Assembly (NCBI GenBank): GCA_022841445.1
Contig: JALHRM010000005.1
Location: forward strand, 39,121-74,515
DNA: 35,395 bases
Origin: Candidatus Saccharimonadota bacterium
GTDB taxonomy: Bacteria > Patescibacteriota > Saccharimonadia > Saccharimonadales > UBA10212
Direction: 5' to 3'
Shown here: positions 13,701 through 22,040 of the stretch, in pieces
How positions within the stretch are numbered: the stretch's first letter is position 1
How the letters are laid out: every line of letters starts with the position of its first letter
The notes under the pieces: model-generated
Told to the model about the DNA's origin: nothing
Seen by the model: only the letters and a program-made list of their open reading frames with translations
Databases searched by the model: none
Position numbers and translations under genes: made by a program

Positions 13701-15718
13701 ACAAGTCTGCAGCCAAGAAGCGAGTTGATAAGTTAAAGAGGCTTATCAATGAGTACCGCTACCAATACCATGTGCTGAATAACTCAATTATGTCAGAAGA
13801 AGCGGCCGATAGTTTGAAGCATGAATTGAGCGAACTTGAACAGGCCTATCCTGAGCTACTAAGTGCAGACTCGCCATCACAACGAGTCGCTGGTGAGCCA
13901 TTAGCAGGATTTAAAAGCGCCAAGCATTCAAGCCGGATGCTTAGCCTGAACGACGTTTTTGATAGTGAAGAACTGGGTGGCTGGGAAAACCGTATTACTA
14001 AATTACTAAAACTGGATACTAGTAAAATAGATTATTTTGTAGATATTAAAATGGATGGCTTGGCATGCGCAGTGGTGTATGAGGACGGCACATTAGTACA
14101 AGCTATAACCAGGGGTGATGGCTTTGTTGGTGAAGATGTTACCGAGAATGTGCGGACTATCGAATCAGTGCCTTTGGTTTTGCGCGAAACTGCCAAATCT
14201 AAGCAGTTTTTAAAAGGTCGCACAGAAGTACGAGGCGAAATCGTTATGTATAAATCTGACTTTGACGCCTTAAATAAACAGCGAGCCAAGGCTGGTCTGC
14301 CGCTATTTGCCAACCCACGAAATACGGCGGCTGGTACGATTCGTCAGCTTGACCCAAGGCTGGTAGCTTCTCGTAAACTACATTTTCGTACTTATGATAT
14401 GCTGCGTGATGATAATTCTGAACTTTCGACCTATGAATATGTCTACGAGCAGCTGGCGGAACTTGGCTTTTCGGTCAACGCCGATGCAAAAGTTGTTAGT
14501 AATGTAGCAAATATTTTGGACTATGCAGAGCAATGGCAAGACAAACGCCACGAACTCCCATTTAACACAGATGGTTTAGTTGTCAAAGTCAACGACCGGC
14601 GTTTATACCGTGAACTTGGCGTTGTCGGGAAGGCTCCACGTGGTGCAGTAGCGTATAAGTATGCCGCAGAGCAGGCCACTACTAAGGTTAAAGACATATT
14701 TGTGAGTATTGGTCGAACTGGTGCTGCGACTCCTGTTGCCATGTTAGAGCCAGTCGTTATTGCTGGAAGCACTGTCCAGATGGCGACTATGCACAACGAG
14801 GGCGAGGTTGCGCGTAAAGACATACGTATCGGGGATACCGTTATTATTCACAAGGCCGGTGATATTATCCCAGAAGTTATCGAGGCGTTGGTATCGCTCC
14901 GTAGTGGATCAGAAAAAAAATTCATTATGCCCGAATCTTGCCCGGAATGTGACACTAAGCTTACTAAATTAAAAGATGAAGATGCTGTCTGGCGATGCCC
15001 AAATAATTCCTGTCCGGCACGGACTTGGCGTCACATCCAGCACTTTGCGAGTAAGGGTGCACTAGATATCGAGGGCATGGGCGAAAAAAATGTCCAAGCA
15101 CTTTTAGAATCTGGACTAATCAAGGATAGTGCTGATATATTTGCACTTTCGGAATCCGACTTGCTGCAGCTGGAACGGTTTGCCGATGTCAGTGCAGCTA
15201 AACTAATTGCTGCTATACAAACAAAAAAATCACCGCCGCTAGAAAGATTTATTTTTGGGCTTGGTATCAGGCATGTTGGCGTGCAAACGGCCATTGATAT
15301 GAGTCAGCAATTTGGATCGATGGAGGCGCTATGTGCGGCAACAATTGAAAAGTTGCACGACGTTGAAGGTATCGGTGAAGTCGTCGCCGAAAGCGTCGTG
15401 GTCTGGTTTTCGGAGCCGCATAACCAACAGTTACTAGACAAGTTCAAGCAAAACGGTTGTTGGCCAGAGCACGCTATTAAAATCGAAGGCTCGCTAAGTG
15501 GCAAGCATTTTGTCGTAACCGGTACACTGCACACCATGAGTCGTGACGAAGCTGCGGAAGCCATACGGGCAAGAGGCGGGATATTTCAAAGTTCCGTTGG
15601 CAAGGAAACTGATTTTCTGGTGGCAGGCGAAAATGTCGGGGCGTCCAAACTTGCCAAGGCCACAAAACTCGGCACCACGGTAATAGATGAAGCAAAGCTA
15701 GTAACGCTACTTAAATAA
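13697..15718 (+). CDS. ligA: NAD+-dependent DNA ligase LigA
   Basis: LigA seals nicks in replication and repair using NAD+. This 673-residue protein has the full domain order. Domain Ia contains YRYQYHVLNN and LLSADSP; the adenylation domain has the active-site Lys at 118 in KMDG. Then come an OB fold (VGKAPRGAVAYKYAAEQATT, TGAATPVAMLEPV), a four-Cys zinc finger (CPEC followed by CPNNSC), an HhH domain with FGLGIRHVGVQTA and DVEGIGEVVAESV, and a C-terminal BRCT domain from about residue 594. The start is GTG in a GTGA overlap with the upstream membrane protein. Length is normal for the family. Confidence 0.97.
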   Translation: MNKSAAKKRVDKLKRLINEYRYQYHVLNNSIMSEEAADSLKHELSELEQAYPELLSADSPSQRVAGEPLAGFKSAKHSSRMLSLNDVFDSEELGGWENRITKLLKLDTSKIDYFVDIKMDGLACAVVYEDGTLVQAITRGDGFVGEDVTENVRTIESVPLVLRETAKSKQFLKGRTEVRGEIVMYKSDFDALNKQRAKAGLPLFANPRNTAAGTIRQLDPRLVASRKLHFRTYDMLRDDNSELSTYEYVYEQLAELGFSVNADAKVVSNVANILDYAEQWQDKRHELPFNTDGLVVKVNDRRLYRELGVVGKAPRGAVAYKYAAEQATTKVKDIFVSIGRTGAATPVAMLEPVVIAGSTVQMATMHNEGEVARKDIRIGDTVIIHKAGDIIPEVIEALVSLRSGSEKKFIMPESCPECDTKLTKLKDEDAVWRCPNNSCPARTWRHIQHFASKGALDIEGMGEKNVQALLESGLIKDSADIFALSESDLLQLERFADVSAAKLIAAIQTKKSPPLERFIFGLGIRHVGVQTAIDMSQQFGSMEALCAATIEKLHDVEGIGEVVAESVVVWFSEPHNQQLLDKFKQNGCWPEHAIKIEGSLSGKHFVVTGTLHTMSRDEAAEAIRARGGIFQSSVGKETDFLVAGENVGASKLAKATKLGTTVIDEAKLVTLLK

Positions 15719-16470
15719 TGGATGCGATTAGCACAAATGAGCTAGTCATTTATCTGGCTGTAAGTTTTGTTGTGTCAATTTTTGGTGGCATTGCCGGTGG
15801 AGGCGGTGGGTTCATAACGACACCACTGTTAATTTTCTTGGGCCTGACTCCTGCCCAATCAGTCGCAGTCGGTAAATTGGCCGGTTTCTCGATATCTGTC
15901 ACTTCACTAATCGGACTACGCAAAGTAAAGATAGGCTCAAAAAAAGAACTCATTATCATTATGGCTATAGCCTTAATTATTGGGCTGCTCGCTCCATTTG
16001 TCATAAAAACCTTGGATGATGAGGTCTATAAAAGACTACTCGGCATACTACTATTGGTTATGATACCGATACTGCTGTATAAAAAAGTCGGAATCAAAAC
16101 TACCTATCCAAGTAGGCTCAAGAAAATCTTCGGCTATTTTCTGATATCTATAAGCATGTCACTACTGGCCGTATTTAGCGGGGGTTTAGGTGTGTTAGTT
16201 AACATCGTTATGATGGGATTTTTAGGTATGACCGCTTTGGTGGCGAGCGTCACAAAGCGCTACTCCCAATTAATACTTAATGGATCAGTGGCAATAGGAT
16301 TGCTTTCATCGGGGCTTATATATTGGCCGGTTGCTATTGGCGCTATGTTGACCGTTGGCCTAGGTGGCTATATAGGGGCAAGACTTGCCTTCAAAAAAGG
16401 CGATAGTTTTGTAATGGGAGTTTTTATTGTTTTAATGTTCATATCGGCCGCGTGGTTACTAATAAGCTAA
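15718..16470 (+). CDS. TSUP family transporter (TauE/SafE)
   Basis: This 250-residue protein of about eight membrane segments has the TSUP motifs GGIAGGGGGFITTPLLIFLG near the start and VAVGKLAGFSISVTSLIGL after it. The second half repeats the pattern with SGGLGVLVNIVMMGFLG and VGLGGYIGARLAFKKGD. Family members export or take up sulfite, sulfoacetate and other organic anions. The ATG overlaps the ligA stop by one base (TAATG), so it is coupled to ligA. A link with the sulfonate-type ABC importer at 4.8-7.5 kb is possible but only suggestive. Confidence 0.9.
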   Translation: MDAISTNELVIYLAVSFVVSIFGGIAGGGGGFITTPLLIFLGLTPAQSVAVGKLAGFSISVTSLIGLRKVKIGSKKELIIIMAIALIIGLLAPFVIKTLDDEVYKRLLGILLLVMIPILLYKKVGIKTTYPSRLKKIFGYFLISISMSLLAVFSGGLGVLVNIVMMGFLGMTALVASVTKRYSQLILNGSVAIGLLSSGLIYWPVAIGAMLTVGLGGYIGARLAFKKGDSFVMGVFIVLMFISAAWLLIS

Positions 16471-16489
16471 AGCAAAGCTGAGGGAAATT

Positions 16490-18334
16490 ATGTGCGGTAT
16501 CGTTGGCTGCATCGGGGTATCAAACGCTAAAGAAGTGCTACTAAATGGCCTGAGTCGTTTAGAGTACCGAGGCTATGACAGTGCTGGCGTTGCTCTGGTC
16601 AATAATGGTGACGTCATTATTAATAAGTGTCAAGGTAAGGTCGGGCAACTAGCGGACAGCGTAAAAAATGTAGCAAACACCTCTACAACAGGAATCGGTC
16701 ATACCAGATGGGCGACACACGGCGTACCGAGCGACGTGAACGCACACCCCCACCAAGGACATAACAAACGTTTTAGCTTAGTGCACAACGGCATAATCGA
16801 GAACCATGCAGCTTTGCGCGAGCGGCTCGAAGACCAGGGAATTAATTTTACTAGCCAGACAGACTCAGAGGTACTTGTTTGCCTGATTGAATCGATTGCG
16901 GCGATGTCTGCCGTGTCGGGAGAAGAGGCGGTGCGACTTGCGCTCAATGAAGTAGTAGGAGCCTATGCAATTGTGGTTCTGGACAGTGAAGACCCCGACC
17001 AGTTAGTCGTTGCTCGTAAAAGTAGCCCACTTGTTATCGGCGTATCGAAAGATGCTTACTATGTGGCCTCCGATGCGACACCGATAGTCGCATACACAAA
17101 AGAAGTTATTTATTTAGAAGACAACCATATGGCAGTACTGGCAGCAAGCAAACCACCAGTTATTTTTTCCATAGACAAGGCCACTCCTAAACCACCATAT
17201 ATAGAAAACCTAGAAATGGATTTGCAATCGCTTGAGAAAGCCGGTTATGAGCACTTTATGCTCAAAGAAATTCATGAACAGCCTACTTCCATCGCAGATA
17301 GTCTGAGGGGGCGGCTGTCAGGTGAGCGAGCTCTAATAAAGTTAGGCGGCATAGAACAATACGAAAACCGCATGGCTTCTGCGAGGCGAATAATTATAGT
17401 TGCCTGTGGTACTTCATGGCATGCTGGTCTGGTGGCGGAATATGCATTTGAACAGCTGGCCGGTATATCTGTTGAGGTCGAGTATGCCTCAGAATTTCGC
17501 TATCGCCAGCCAATTATTACTTCGGATGATGTAGTTGTCGCAATTAGCCAATCGGGTGAAACTGCTGATACGCTAGCCGCCCTAGAACTGGCAAAGAGTG
17601 CAGGTGCGCTAGTAATAGGAGTATGTAATGTAGTCGGCTCATCGATAGCTCGATTTACTGATGCAGGTGTTTACACGCACGCGGGGCCGGAAATAAGCGT
17701 TGCTTCAACAAAGGCTTTTACGGCACAAGTTACTGTACTGACGGCTATGGCACTCCGTCTGGCGCAGATAAATGATCATATTAAAAAAGACGTAGTCAGT
17801 CAGATTCGTGATCAACTACTGGAAATTCCTGGATTCGTTGAGCAAATACTTAAAAATACGACGCAGTATGAAGCAATTGCCAAAGATCTTAGGGACGTGC
17901 GGGATGTTCTCTATATCGGCCGCGGGTTGTCGTTCCCGGTCGCACTTGAAGGTGCACTGAAACTCAAAGAAATTTCGTATATACACGCCGAGGGTTATGC
18001 TGCAGGAGAGATGAAGCATGGTCCGATCGCACTCATCGATACCGACACGCCAACGATAATCATTGCCCCGGGTGATAGGCATAAAGACAAGACGCTGAGT
18101 AATCTTCAGGAGATTAAAGCACGGCAAGGTAGGGTGCTGGTTGTGACGAACCAAGCGGATACTTCGCTCAAACAGCAGGCTGATTGGCTTATTGAAGTAC
18201 CTCCAACCCATGAAGTGCTCACGCCACTACTTACCTGTATACCAATACAACTTCTGGCTTACTATATTGCGAGGCAGAAGGGTTGTGAAATTGATCAACC
18301 ACGCAACTTAGCCAAATCAGTCACCGTTGAATAA
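16490..18334 (+). CDS. glmS: Glutamine-fructose-6-phosphate aminotransferase GlmS
   Basis: GlmS makes glucosamine-6-phosphate from fructose-6-phosphate and glutamine, the first step to UDP-GlcNAc and peptidoglycan. The 614-residue protein starts MCGIVGCIG, giving the N-terminal catalytic Cys of the glutaminase domain, with RLEYRGYDSAG and TRWATHG following. Two SIS domains come next (ACGTSWHAGL, SQSGETADTLAAL; GRGLSFPVALEGALKLKEIS, HAEGYAAGEMKHGPIAL), and the chain ends NLAKSVTVE, as in most GlmS. A GAGGGA site precedes the ATG. No glmS ribozyme consensus is evident in the 19 nt after the TSUP gene, so that form of control is absent here. Confidence 0.97.
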   Translation: MCGIVGCIGVSNAKEVLLNGLSRLEYRGYDSAGVALVNNGDVIINKCQGKVGQLADSVKNVANTSTTGIGHTRWATHGVPSDVNAHPHQGHNKRFSLVHNGIIENHAALRERLEDQGINFTSQTDSEVLVCLIESIAAMSAVSGEEAVRLALNEVVGAYAIVVLDSEDPDQLVVARKSSPLVIGVSKDAYYVASDATPIVAYTKEVIYLEDNHMAVLAASKPPVIFSIDKATPKPPYIENLEMDLQSLEKAGYEHFMLKEIHEQPTSIADSLRGRLSGERALIKLGGIEQYENRMASARRIIIVACGTSWHAGLVAEYAFEQLAGISVEVEYASEFRYRQPIITSDDVVVAISQSGETADTLAALELAKSAGALVIGVCNVVGSSIARFTDAGVYTHAGPEISVASTKAFTAQVTVLTAMALRLAQINDHIKKDVVSQIRDQLLEIPGFVEQILKNTTQYEAIAKDLRDVRDVLYIGRGLSFPVALEGALKLKEISYIHAEGYAAGEMKHGPIALIDTDTPTIIIAPGDRHKDKTLSNLQEIKARQGRVLVVTNQADTSLKQQADWLIEVPPTHEVLTPLLTCIPIQLLAYYIARQKGCEIDQPRNLAKSVTVE

Positions 18335-18337
18335 ATA

Positions 18338-18363
18338 TTGACAAAATTACGAAGGTATATAAT
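18338..18363 (+). promoter_or_regulatory. Promoter-like sequence of the candidate small RNA
   Basis: A perfect TTGACA (18338-18343) and a perfect TATAAT (18358-18363) lie just after the glmS stop. The spacer is 14 nt, shorter than the usual 16-18, so strength is uncertain. Transcription would start near 18370, just before the structured segment. Confidence 0.5.
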
Positions 18364-18369
18364 CATAAG

Positions 18370-18476
18370 CTCATTGGGTTGGTGCGCTTAAGGCTCTCTT
18401 GTTCCCGGTTATTATTCCAAAAACAAACATCCACTAAAACAAAAGAGCCAAGGTGGGCGCGCACCAGCCCTTTTTT
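18370..18476 (+). ncRNA. Candidate structured small RNA ending in its own terminator
   Basis: A 12-bp closing stem joins GGGTTGGTGCGC (18376-18387) to GCGCACCAGCCC (18459-18470), all paired with one T-G wobble, and is followed directly by TTTTTT. Inside it, GGCTCT (18392-18397) pairs with AGAGCC (18444-18449), then after one mismatch TTGTT pairs with AACAA. The central loop of about 34 nt is A/C-rich and likely single-stranded. A promoter-like pair precedes it. There is no ORF with a ribosome site. It lacks the conserved SRP RNA loop and resembles no RNA family I know. It could instead be the structured 3' end of the glmS transcript. Confidence 0.55.
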
Positions 18477-18510
18477 GATGCCTTGTGCTAAAATAACATT
18501 TGTATTATTT

Positions 18511-18587
18511 GGGGCATTAGCGCAGTTGGCTAGCGCGCTTCCATGGCATGGAAGAGGTCATCGGTTCGAATCCGATATGCTCCACCA
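18511..18587 (+). tRNA. tRNA-Ala (anticodon GGC)
   Basis: The acceptor is GGGGCAT/ATGCTCC (one G-T pair) with discriminator A and CCA encoded at 18585-18587. The D-arm is TAGCGCAGTTGGCTAGCGC, the anticodon stem CTTCC/GGAAG encloses ATGGCAT, and the T-arm is ATCGG-TTCGAAT-CCGAT. The third acceptor pair is G-T, the expected alanine identity element at position 3-70. Confidence 0.95.
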
Positions 18588-18629
18588 TTTCAGTTATTCG
18601 ATTAGACACAAGAACGGTACAATAGACAT

Positions 18630-19580
18630 ATGGCAAAAACTAAGCGTCCAAATCAAACCGTGCTCCGAACTGGTAAAAGTAAACTTCCTACTCGTTTGAA
18701 TGTTAAATTATTACAGACTCTACTTTGGGGGGCTGGAGGCCTAGTCTTTGTAGTTAGTGCATTTTTCTGGTATACGCAGGTGTACAGTAGTCCTGAGCGA
18801 GTATTCTGGGGTATGGTTAGTAACAATCTATCAACCGCAGGTATAACCCGGACAGTTACGCAGAGCCAGGCCGAAAACAAATCTTCTGAATCATCAATGC
18901 TTAGTTTTGGCGCAGAACCTGGTATTGCAGTGCTTAAAGATATCAGTCAAACAGGCGCGGAAGGATCCAGTAGGGTTCTGGTAGAGGGTATCGGTACCAG
19001 AACGTCTGACTATCAACGCTATACGCTTATCCAGAGAAACGGCACTGACGGTAAGCCGATTGATTATACTTCTGTTCAGGATAAATGGGTCAAGACTGGT
19101 AGTAACGAACAAGGAACCGAACTACAGCCTCCGCAACTGTTTAATCAGGTACTGCTAAGTAGTTTCATATTTGGCAATGTTCGCGCTGAAAAGCGTGGTG
19201 ACGTAGTGGATGATCTTAAAAAGGCCTATCAAGTTGATTTTAGCAAAGCTGCCAAAATGAGAGCAGCCGGTAAAAATGCATATACTTACGATGTATCTAT
19301 AAAACTCCAAAATCTAGCCAGTGCTCTACAAAAGTATGGTCAAGCAACAGGGTTAGCCAGTGCTGCAGCCATACAGCCGAGTAATTATGCCGATAGTGGT
19401 AATATTGACATGAAAGTGACTATTGCAATGGCTTCCCGGCAGTTGATAAAGGTGGATTATGCAGCGGCCGGTATTACCGAGCGATACGGCTCGTACGGAA
19501 TAATAAAAGGTGTTCAAGCTCCAAGTGAAACGATTACGCTGCAAAAATTCAACGAACTCATTAACGCTATCGAAAAATAA
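18630..19580 (+). CDS. Single-pass anchored extracellular protein of unknown function
   Basis: The 316-residue protein has a basic N-terminus (KTKRPNQTVLRTGKSKLPTR), one membrane helix (about residues 31-50, WGAGGLVFVVSAFFWY) and a large exported domain of about 265 residues. After the helix comes SSPERVFWGMVSNNLSTAGI, then beta-rich sequence with Tyr/Thr/Ser. The layout, a helix anchor followed by an LppX/LolA-like beta domain, is shared with the next gene (compare PDAVVAKALAGTMQLLLQG), so the two may be distant paralogues. TACAAT at 18618-18623 ends six nt before the ATG without a ribosome site, so a leaderless mRNA is likely. Confidence 0.7.
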   Translation: MAKTKRPNQTVLRTGKSKLPTRLNVKLLQTLLWGAGGLVFVVSAFFWYTQVYSSPERVFWGMVSNNLSTAGITRTVTQSQAENKSSESSMLSFGAEPGIAVLKDISQTGAEGSSRVLVEGIGTRTSDYQRYTLIQRNGTDGKPIDYTSVQDKWVKTGSNEQGTELQPPQLFNQVLLSSFIFGNVRAEKRGDVVDDLKKAYQVDFSKAAKMRAAGKNAYTYDVSIKLQNLASALQKYGQATGLASAAAIQPSNYADSGNIDMKVTIAMASRQLIKVDYAAAGITERYGSYGIIKGVQAPSETITLQKFNELINAIEK

Positions 19581-19630
19581 CAGCGCTTAAGCTACCATTA
19601 GAGGAGTAATTCTTTAGGTAATATACGGCT

Positions 19631-21211
19631 ATGCGACCAGATGAATATTCGCAGGGTTCCAACCTGCGTCCAAACAACTCCCCTCAATCCCACAACGGCT
19701 TAAGACCACAGTCAAATCGTGCTCGAACGTTATTTAGTCCACCCGTCCAGTTGCCGGGCACGCAGTTTAACCAGTATTCACAACCACCACCGAACTTACC
19801 TACCCCCCAGCAGGTCAACCAGGCCGTGCCATCAATGAATCCAGCTCAATTTACACAAATATCGCCGACGCAGTCCAAAAGGCACACCAAGCGCAACTTA
19901 CTGATAATTACTGCAACCGTGGCAGTTATTTTTATAGGATTGACTAGTTTTTATGCACTATATTACTTGCCACGTCGACCAGATGCCGTGGTGGCAAAGG
20001 CGCTTGCCGGCACTATGCAGCTACTGCTTCAGGGTCAAATGTCGGCCAATGTCAGTGGTCTTGCCACCTATACAAGTACTGAGCAACAGGGACGCCTCCG
20101 CTCTGAAATATCTGGCTCACTAAATGCTAGCCAGGGATTTTCTATAACGGCGACGAATACGTTGAGTCAGGCCGAGGAATCGCAAGCTTTCAAGACATCA
20201 CTACAAACAAGCGATTACAACGACTACTATGTAAAACTTGATGCCAACGACCGTCCATTGCCGGATGCCCCGCCAGAACAGCCAGGTATTGCTCAGCCAA
20301 CCGGCGAAAACGAGGGTATATATCAGTTAATAGAAACTATCCAACAAACCAATGACAAGACGTGGTTAAAGATTACTGACGAACAGTTCAAAGAAGTACT
20401 TAAGCAGCAACGCGAAGACCAAGCGGCAGATGCCCGAATTCCATTAGTGCGTCTTGCGGTCATATATCGAAGCGCACCTTTTATCAGTGTTGATGAAGTG
20501 GTAGGAGTTGAGGATATATCAGGACAGGAAAGTCGTCATTACAAAGTCATGCTTTCGCATCCACAACTGCGAGCATTCTTAGGGCAGGTTAAAGCCCAGC
20601 AACTTTCGTTTGCGGGTTTTGGCGACAAAGACGTCGACCTATTAATAAGTCGTATAAATAATGGATTTTCAACCTTCGACGTATGGATTAATGAACAGGG
20701 GTATGTAAACCAACTGTCATTTGAATTTAAGCCGTCAGACGGCGAAGTAGTAAGAATTCGACTCACTCTTAGTGATATAGGCACTCCCCAACCGGTAATT
20801 AAGCCAAATGACAGCGAGTCACTACGGCCACTACTCGAGGAAGTATTGGGGGTAAATGACACTAATACCGTTGCGCCGTCAACCGAAACTCCCGGGGGTC
20901 GTGACGCCGAAAGGAAAGCCGATATCAAGGCGATCCAATCAAAAATTGAAGAATTCTATGCTTTAAATGGGTCATACCCTCTTAAGCTAAGCGACATCAA
21001 AGATCTTGCCGCAGAACTCTGCCGAGACCCAGGCGGCAGCGGTACATGTGCCACGCCGGATTATGGCTATGTGGCGCTTCGCTTCTCATCGTCGCCGAGT
21101 GTCACAGTAACAACTGATTGCAATAATTCCTCCGAACAATGCCAAAAATTCATTCTGTTTAGTTCTAAAATGGAAGCAGAGACAAATCCGTATTCTGTAA
21201 CTTCTGAATGA
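19631..21211 (+). CDS. Anchored surface protein with a C-terminal pilin-like globular domain
   Basis: The 526-residue protein has a Pro/Gln/Asn-rich, disordered cytoplasmic N-terminus (about residues 1-85), one membrane helix (about 90-112, LLIITATVAVIFIGLTSFYA) and a beta-rich exported domain (about 120-400). The last 110 residues begin GGRDAERKADIKAIQSKIEE then FYALNGSYPLKLSDIK, the pattern that follows the N-terminal helix in type IV pilins and type II secretion pseudopilins. Four Cys residues lie in that last part. There is no prepilin cleavage site. TAATAT at 19619-19624 ends six nt before the ATG, again a leaderless arrangement. Confidence 0.75.
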   Translation: MRPDEYSQGSNLRPNNSPQSHNGLRPQSNRARTLFSPPVQLPGTQFNQYSQPPPNLPTPQQVNQAVPSMNPAQFTQISPTQSKRHTKRNLLIITATVAVIFIGLTSFYALYYLPRRPDAVVAKALAGTMQLLLQGQMSANVSGLATYTSTEQQGRLRSEISGSLNASQGFSITATNTLSQAEESQAFKTSLQTSDYNDYYVKLDANDRPLPDAPPEQPGIAQPTGENEGIYQLIETIQQTNDKTWLKITDEQFKEVLKQQREDQAADARIPLVRLAVIYRSAPFISVDEVVGVEDISGQESRHYKVMLSHPQLRAFLGQVKAQQLSFAGFGDKDVDLLISRINNGFSTFDVWINEQGYVNQLSFEFKPSDGEVVRIRLTLSDIGTPQPVIKPNDSESLRPLLEEVLGVNDTNTVAPSTETPGGRDAERKADIKAIQSKIEEFYALNGSYPLKLSDIKDLAAELCRDPGGSGTCATPDYGYVALRFSSSPSVTVTTDCNNSSEQCQKFILFSSKMEAETNPYSVTSE

Positions 21212-21272
21212 AATCGCCACATAACCCTGTTGACACTATTGATTCCCTGAACTTAGCCTTATAATATAGCCA

Positions 21273-22040
21273 ATGCAGATTGTCGTTGATTCCTTTATGG
21301 TTAATTACCAAAGAATTGGTAAAGGCCCAATTATCGTATTCGTACACGGCTGGGGCGACAACCATAAAACATTTTTGCAGCTTGCTCAACAGCTATCTAG
21401 GACTCACGAACTCGTGTTGCTCGATTTACCGGGGTTTGATGGGCAACGCTTACCGAAAACATGGGACCTTGCTGATTATTCTGAATTTATAGCAAGTTGC
21501 CTGAAAAAGATCGATGCCAAAACTATAACCGCCTTGATCGGACATAGTAATGGTGGCGCCATATGTATTTCTGGGTTGGCATCCGGCACACTAAAAGCAA
21601 ATAAACTTGTGTTACTCGCCAGTTCTGGTGTGAGAGATGTAAATTCGTCAAAGAAATCTACCTACAAGGTTTTAGCAAAAGTCGGCAAGGTGTTATCTCG
21701 GCCTTTGCCACAGCGCCGACGCCAAAAACTTAGGCAGGCATTGTATGATCGTATAGGTTCGGACTATTTGCTTATCCCAGAATTAGCCGAGACATTTAAG
21801 CAAATAACTAGTCATGACGTTCGTTCCGAGTCCAAGAAAGTTGAAGTGCCGACATTGCTGCTGTATGGGAGCGACGACACTGCGACCCCTCCGGAGTTTG
21901 GTGAAATTTTACAGCAGCAAATACCTAATTCAGAACTAGAAATAGTTGATGGTGCCGACCACTTTTTGCATCATAGCCATGCATCATACATAGCAAGGCG
22001 TGTAGCCGCGTTTCTAGGGGAAAAACAACGTGTTTCGTGA
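21273..22040 (+). CDS. Alpha/beta hydrolase
   Basis: This 255-residue hydrolase has the usual features: an oxyanion-loop HGWGDN at 25-30, nucleophile elbow GHSNGG with Ser at 92, a late acid in LLYGSDDTATPP, and a C-terminal His in GADHFLHHSH. There is no signal peptide, so it acts in the cytoplasm; the substrate is unknown. TATAAT at 21260-21265 ends seven nt before the ATG, suggesting a leaderless transcript. The downstream Mur ligase begins 11 bases inside its 3' end, so the two form an operon. Confidence 0.88.
   Translation: MQIVVDSFMVNYQRIGKGPIIVFVHGWGDNHKTFLQLAQQLSRTHELVLLDLPGFDGQRLPKTWDLADYSEFIASCLKKIDAKTITALIGHSNGGAICISGLASGTLKANKLVLLASSGVRDVNSSKKSTYKVLAKVGKVLSRPLPQRRRQKLRQALYDRIGSDYLLIPELAETFKQITSHDVRSESKKVEVPTLLLYGSDDTATPPEFGEILQQQIPNSELEIVDGADHFLHHSHASYIARRVAAFLGEKQRVS

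Noticed and set aside
18370-18476. SRP (4.5S) RNA
   Set aside because: The conserved apical region with GGAAG and AGCAGCC is missing and the loop is A/C-rich.
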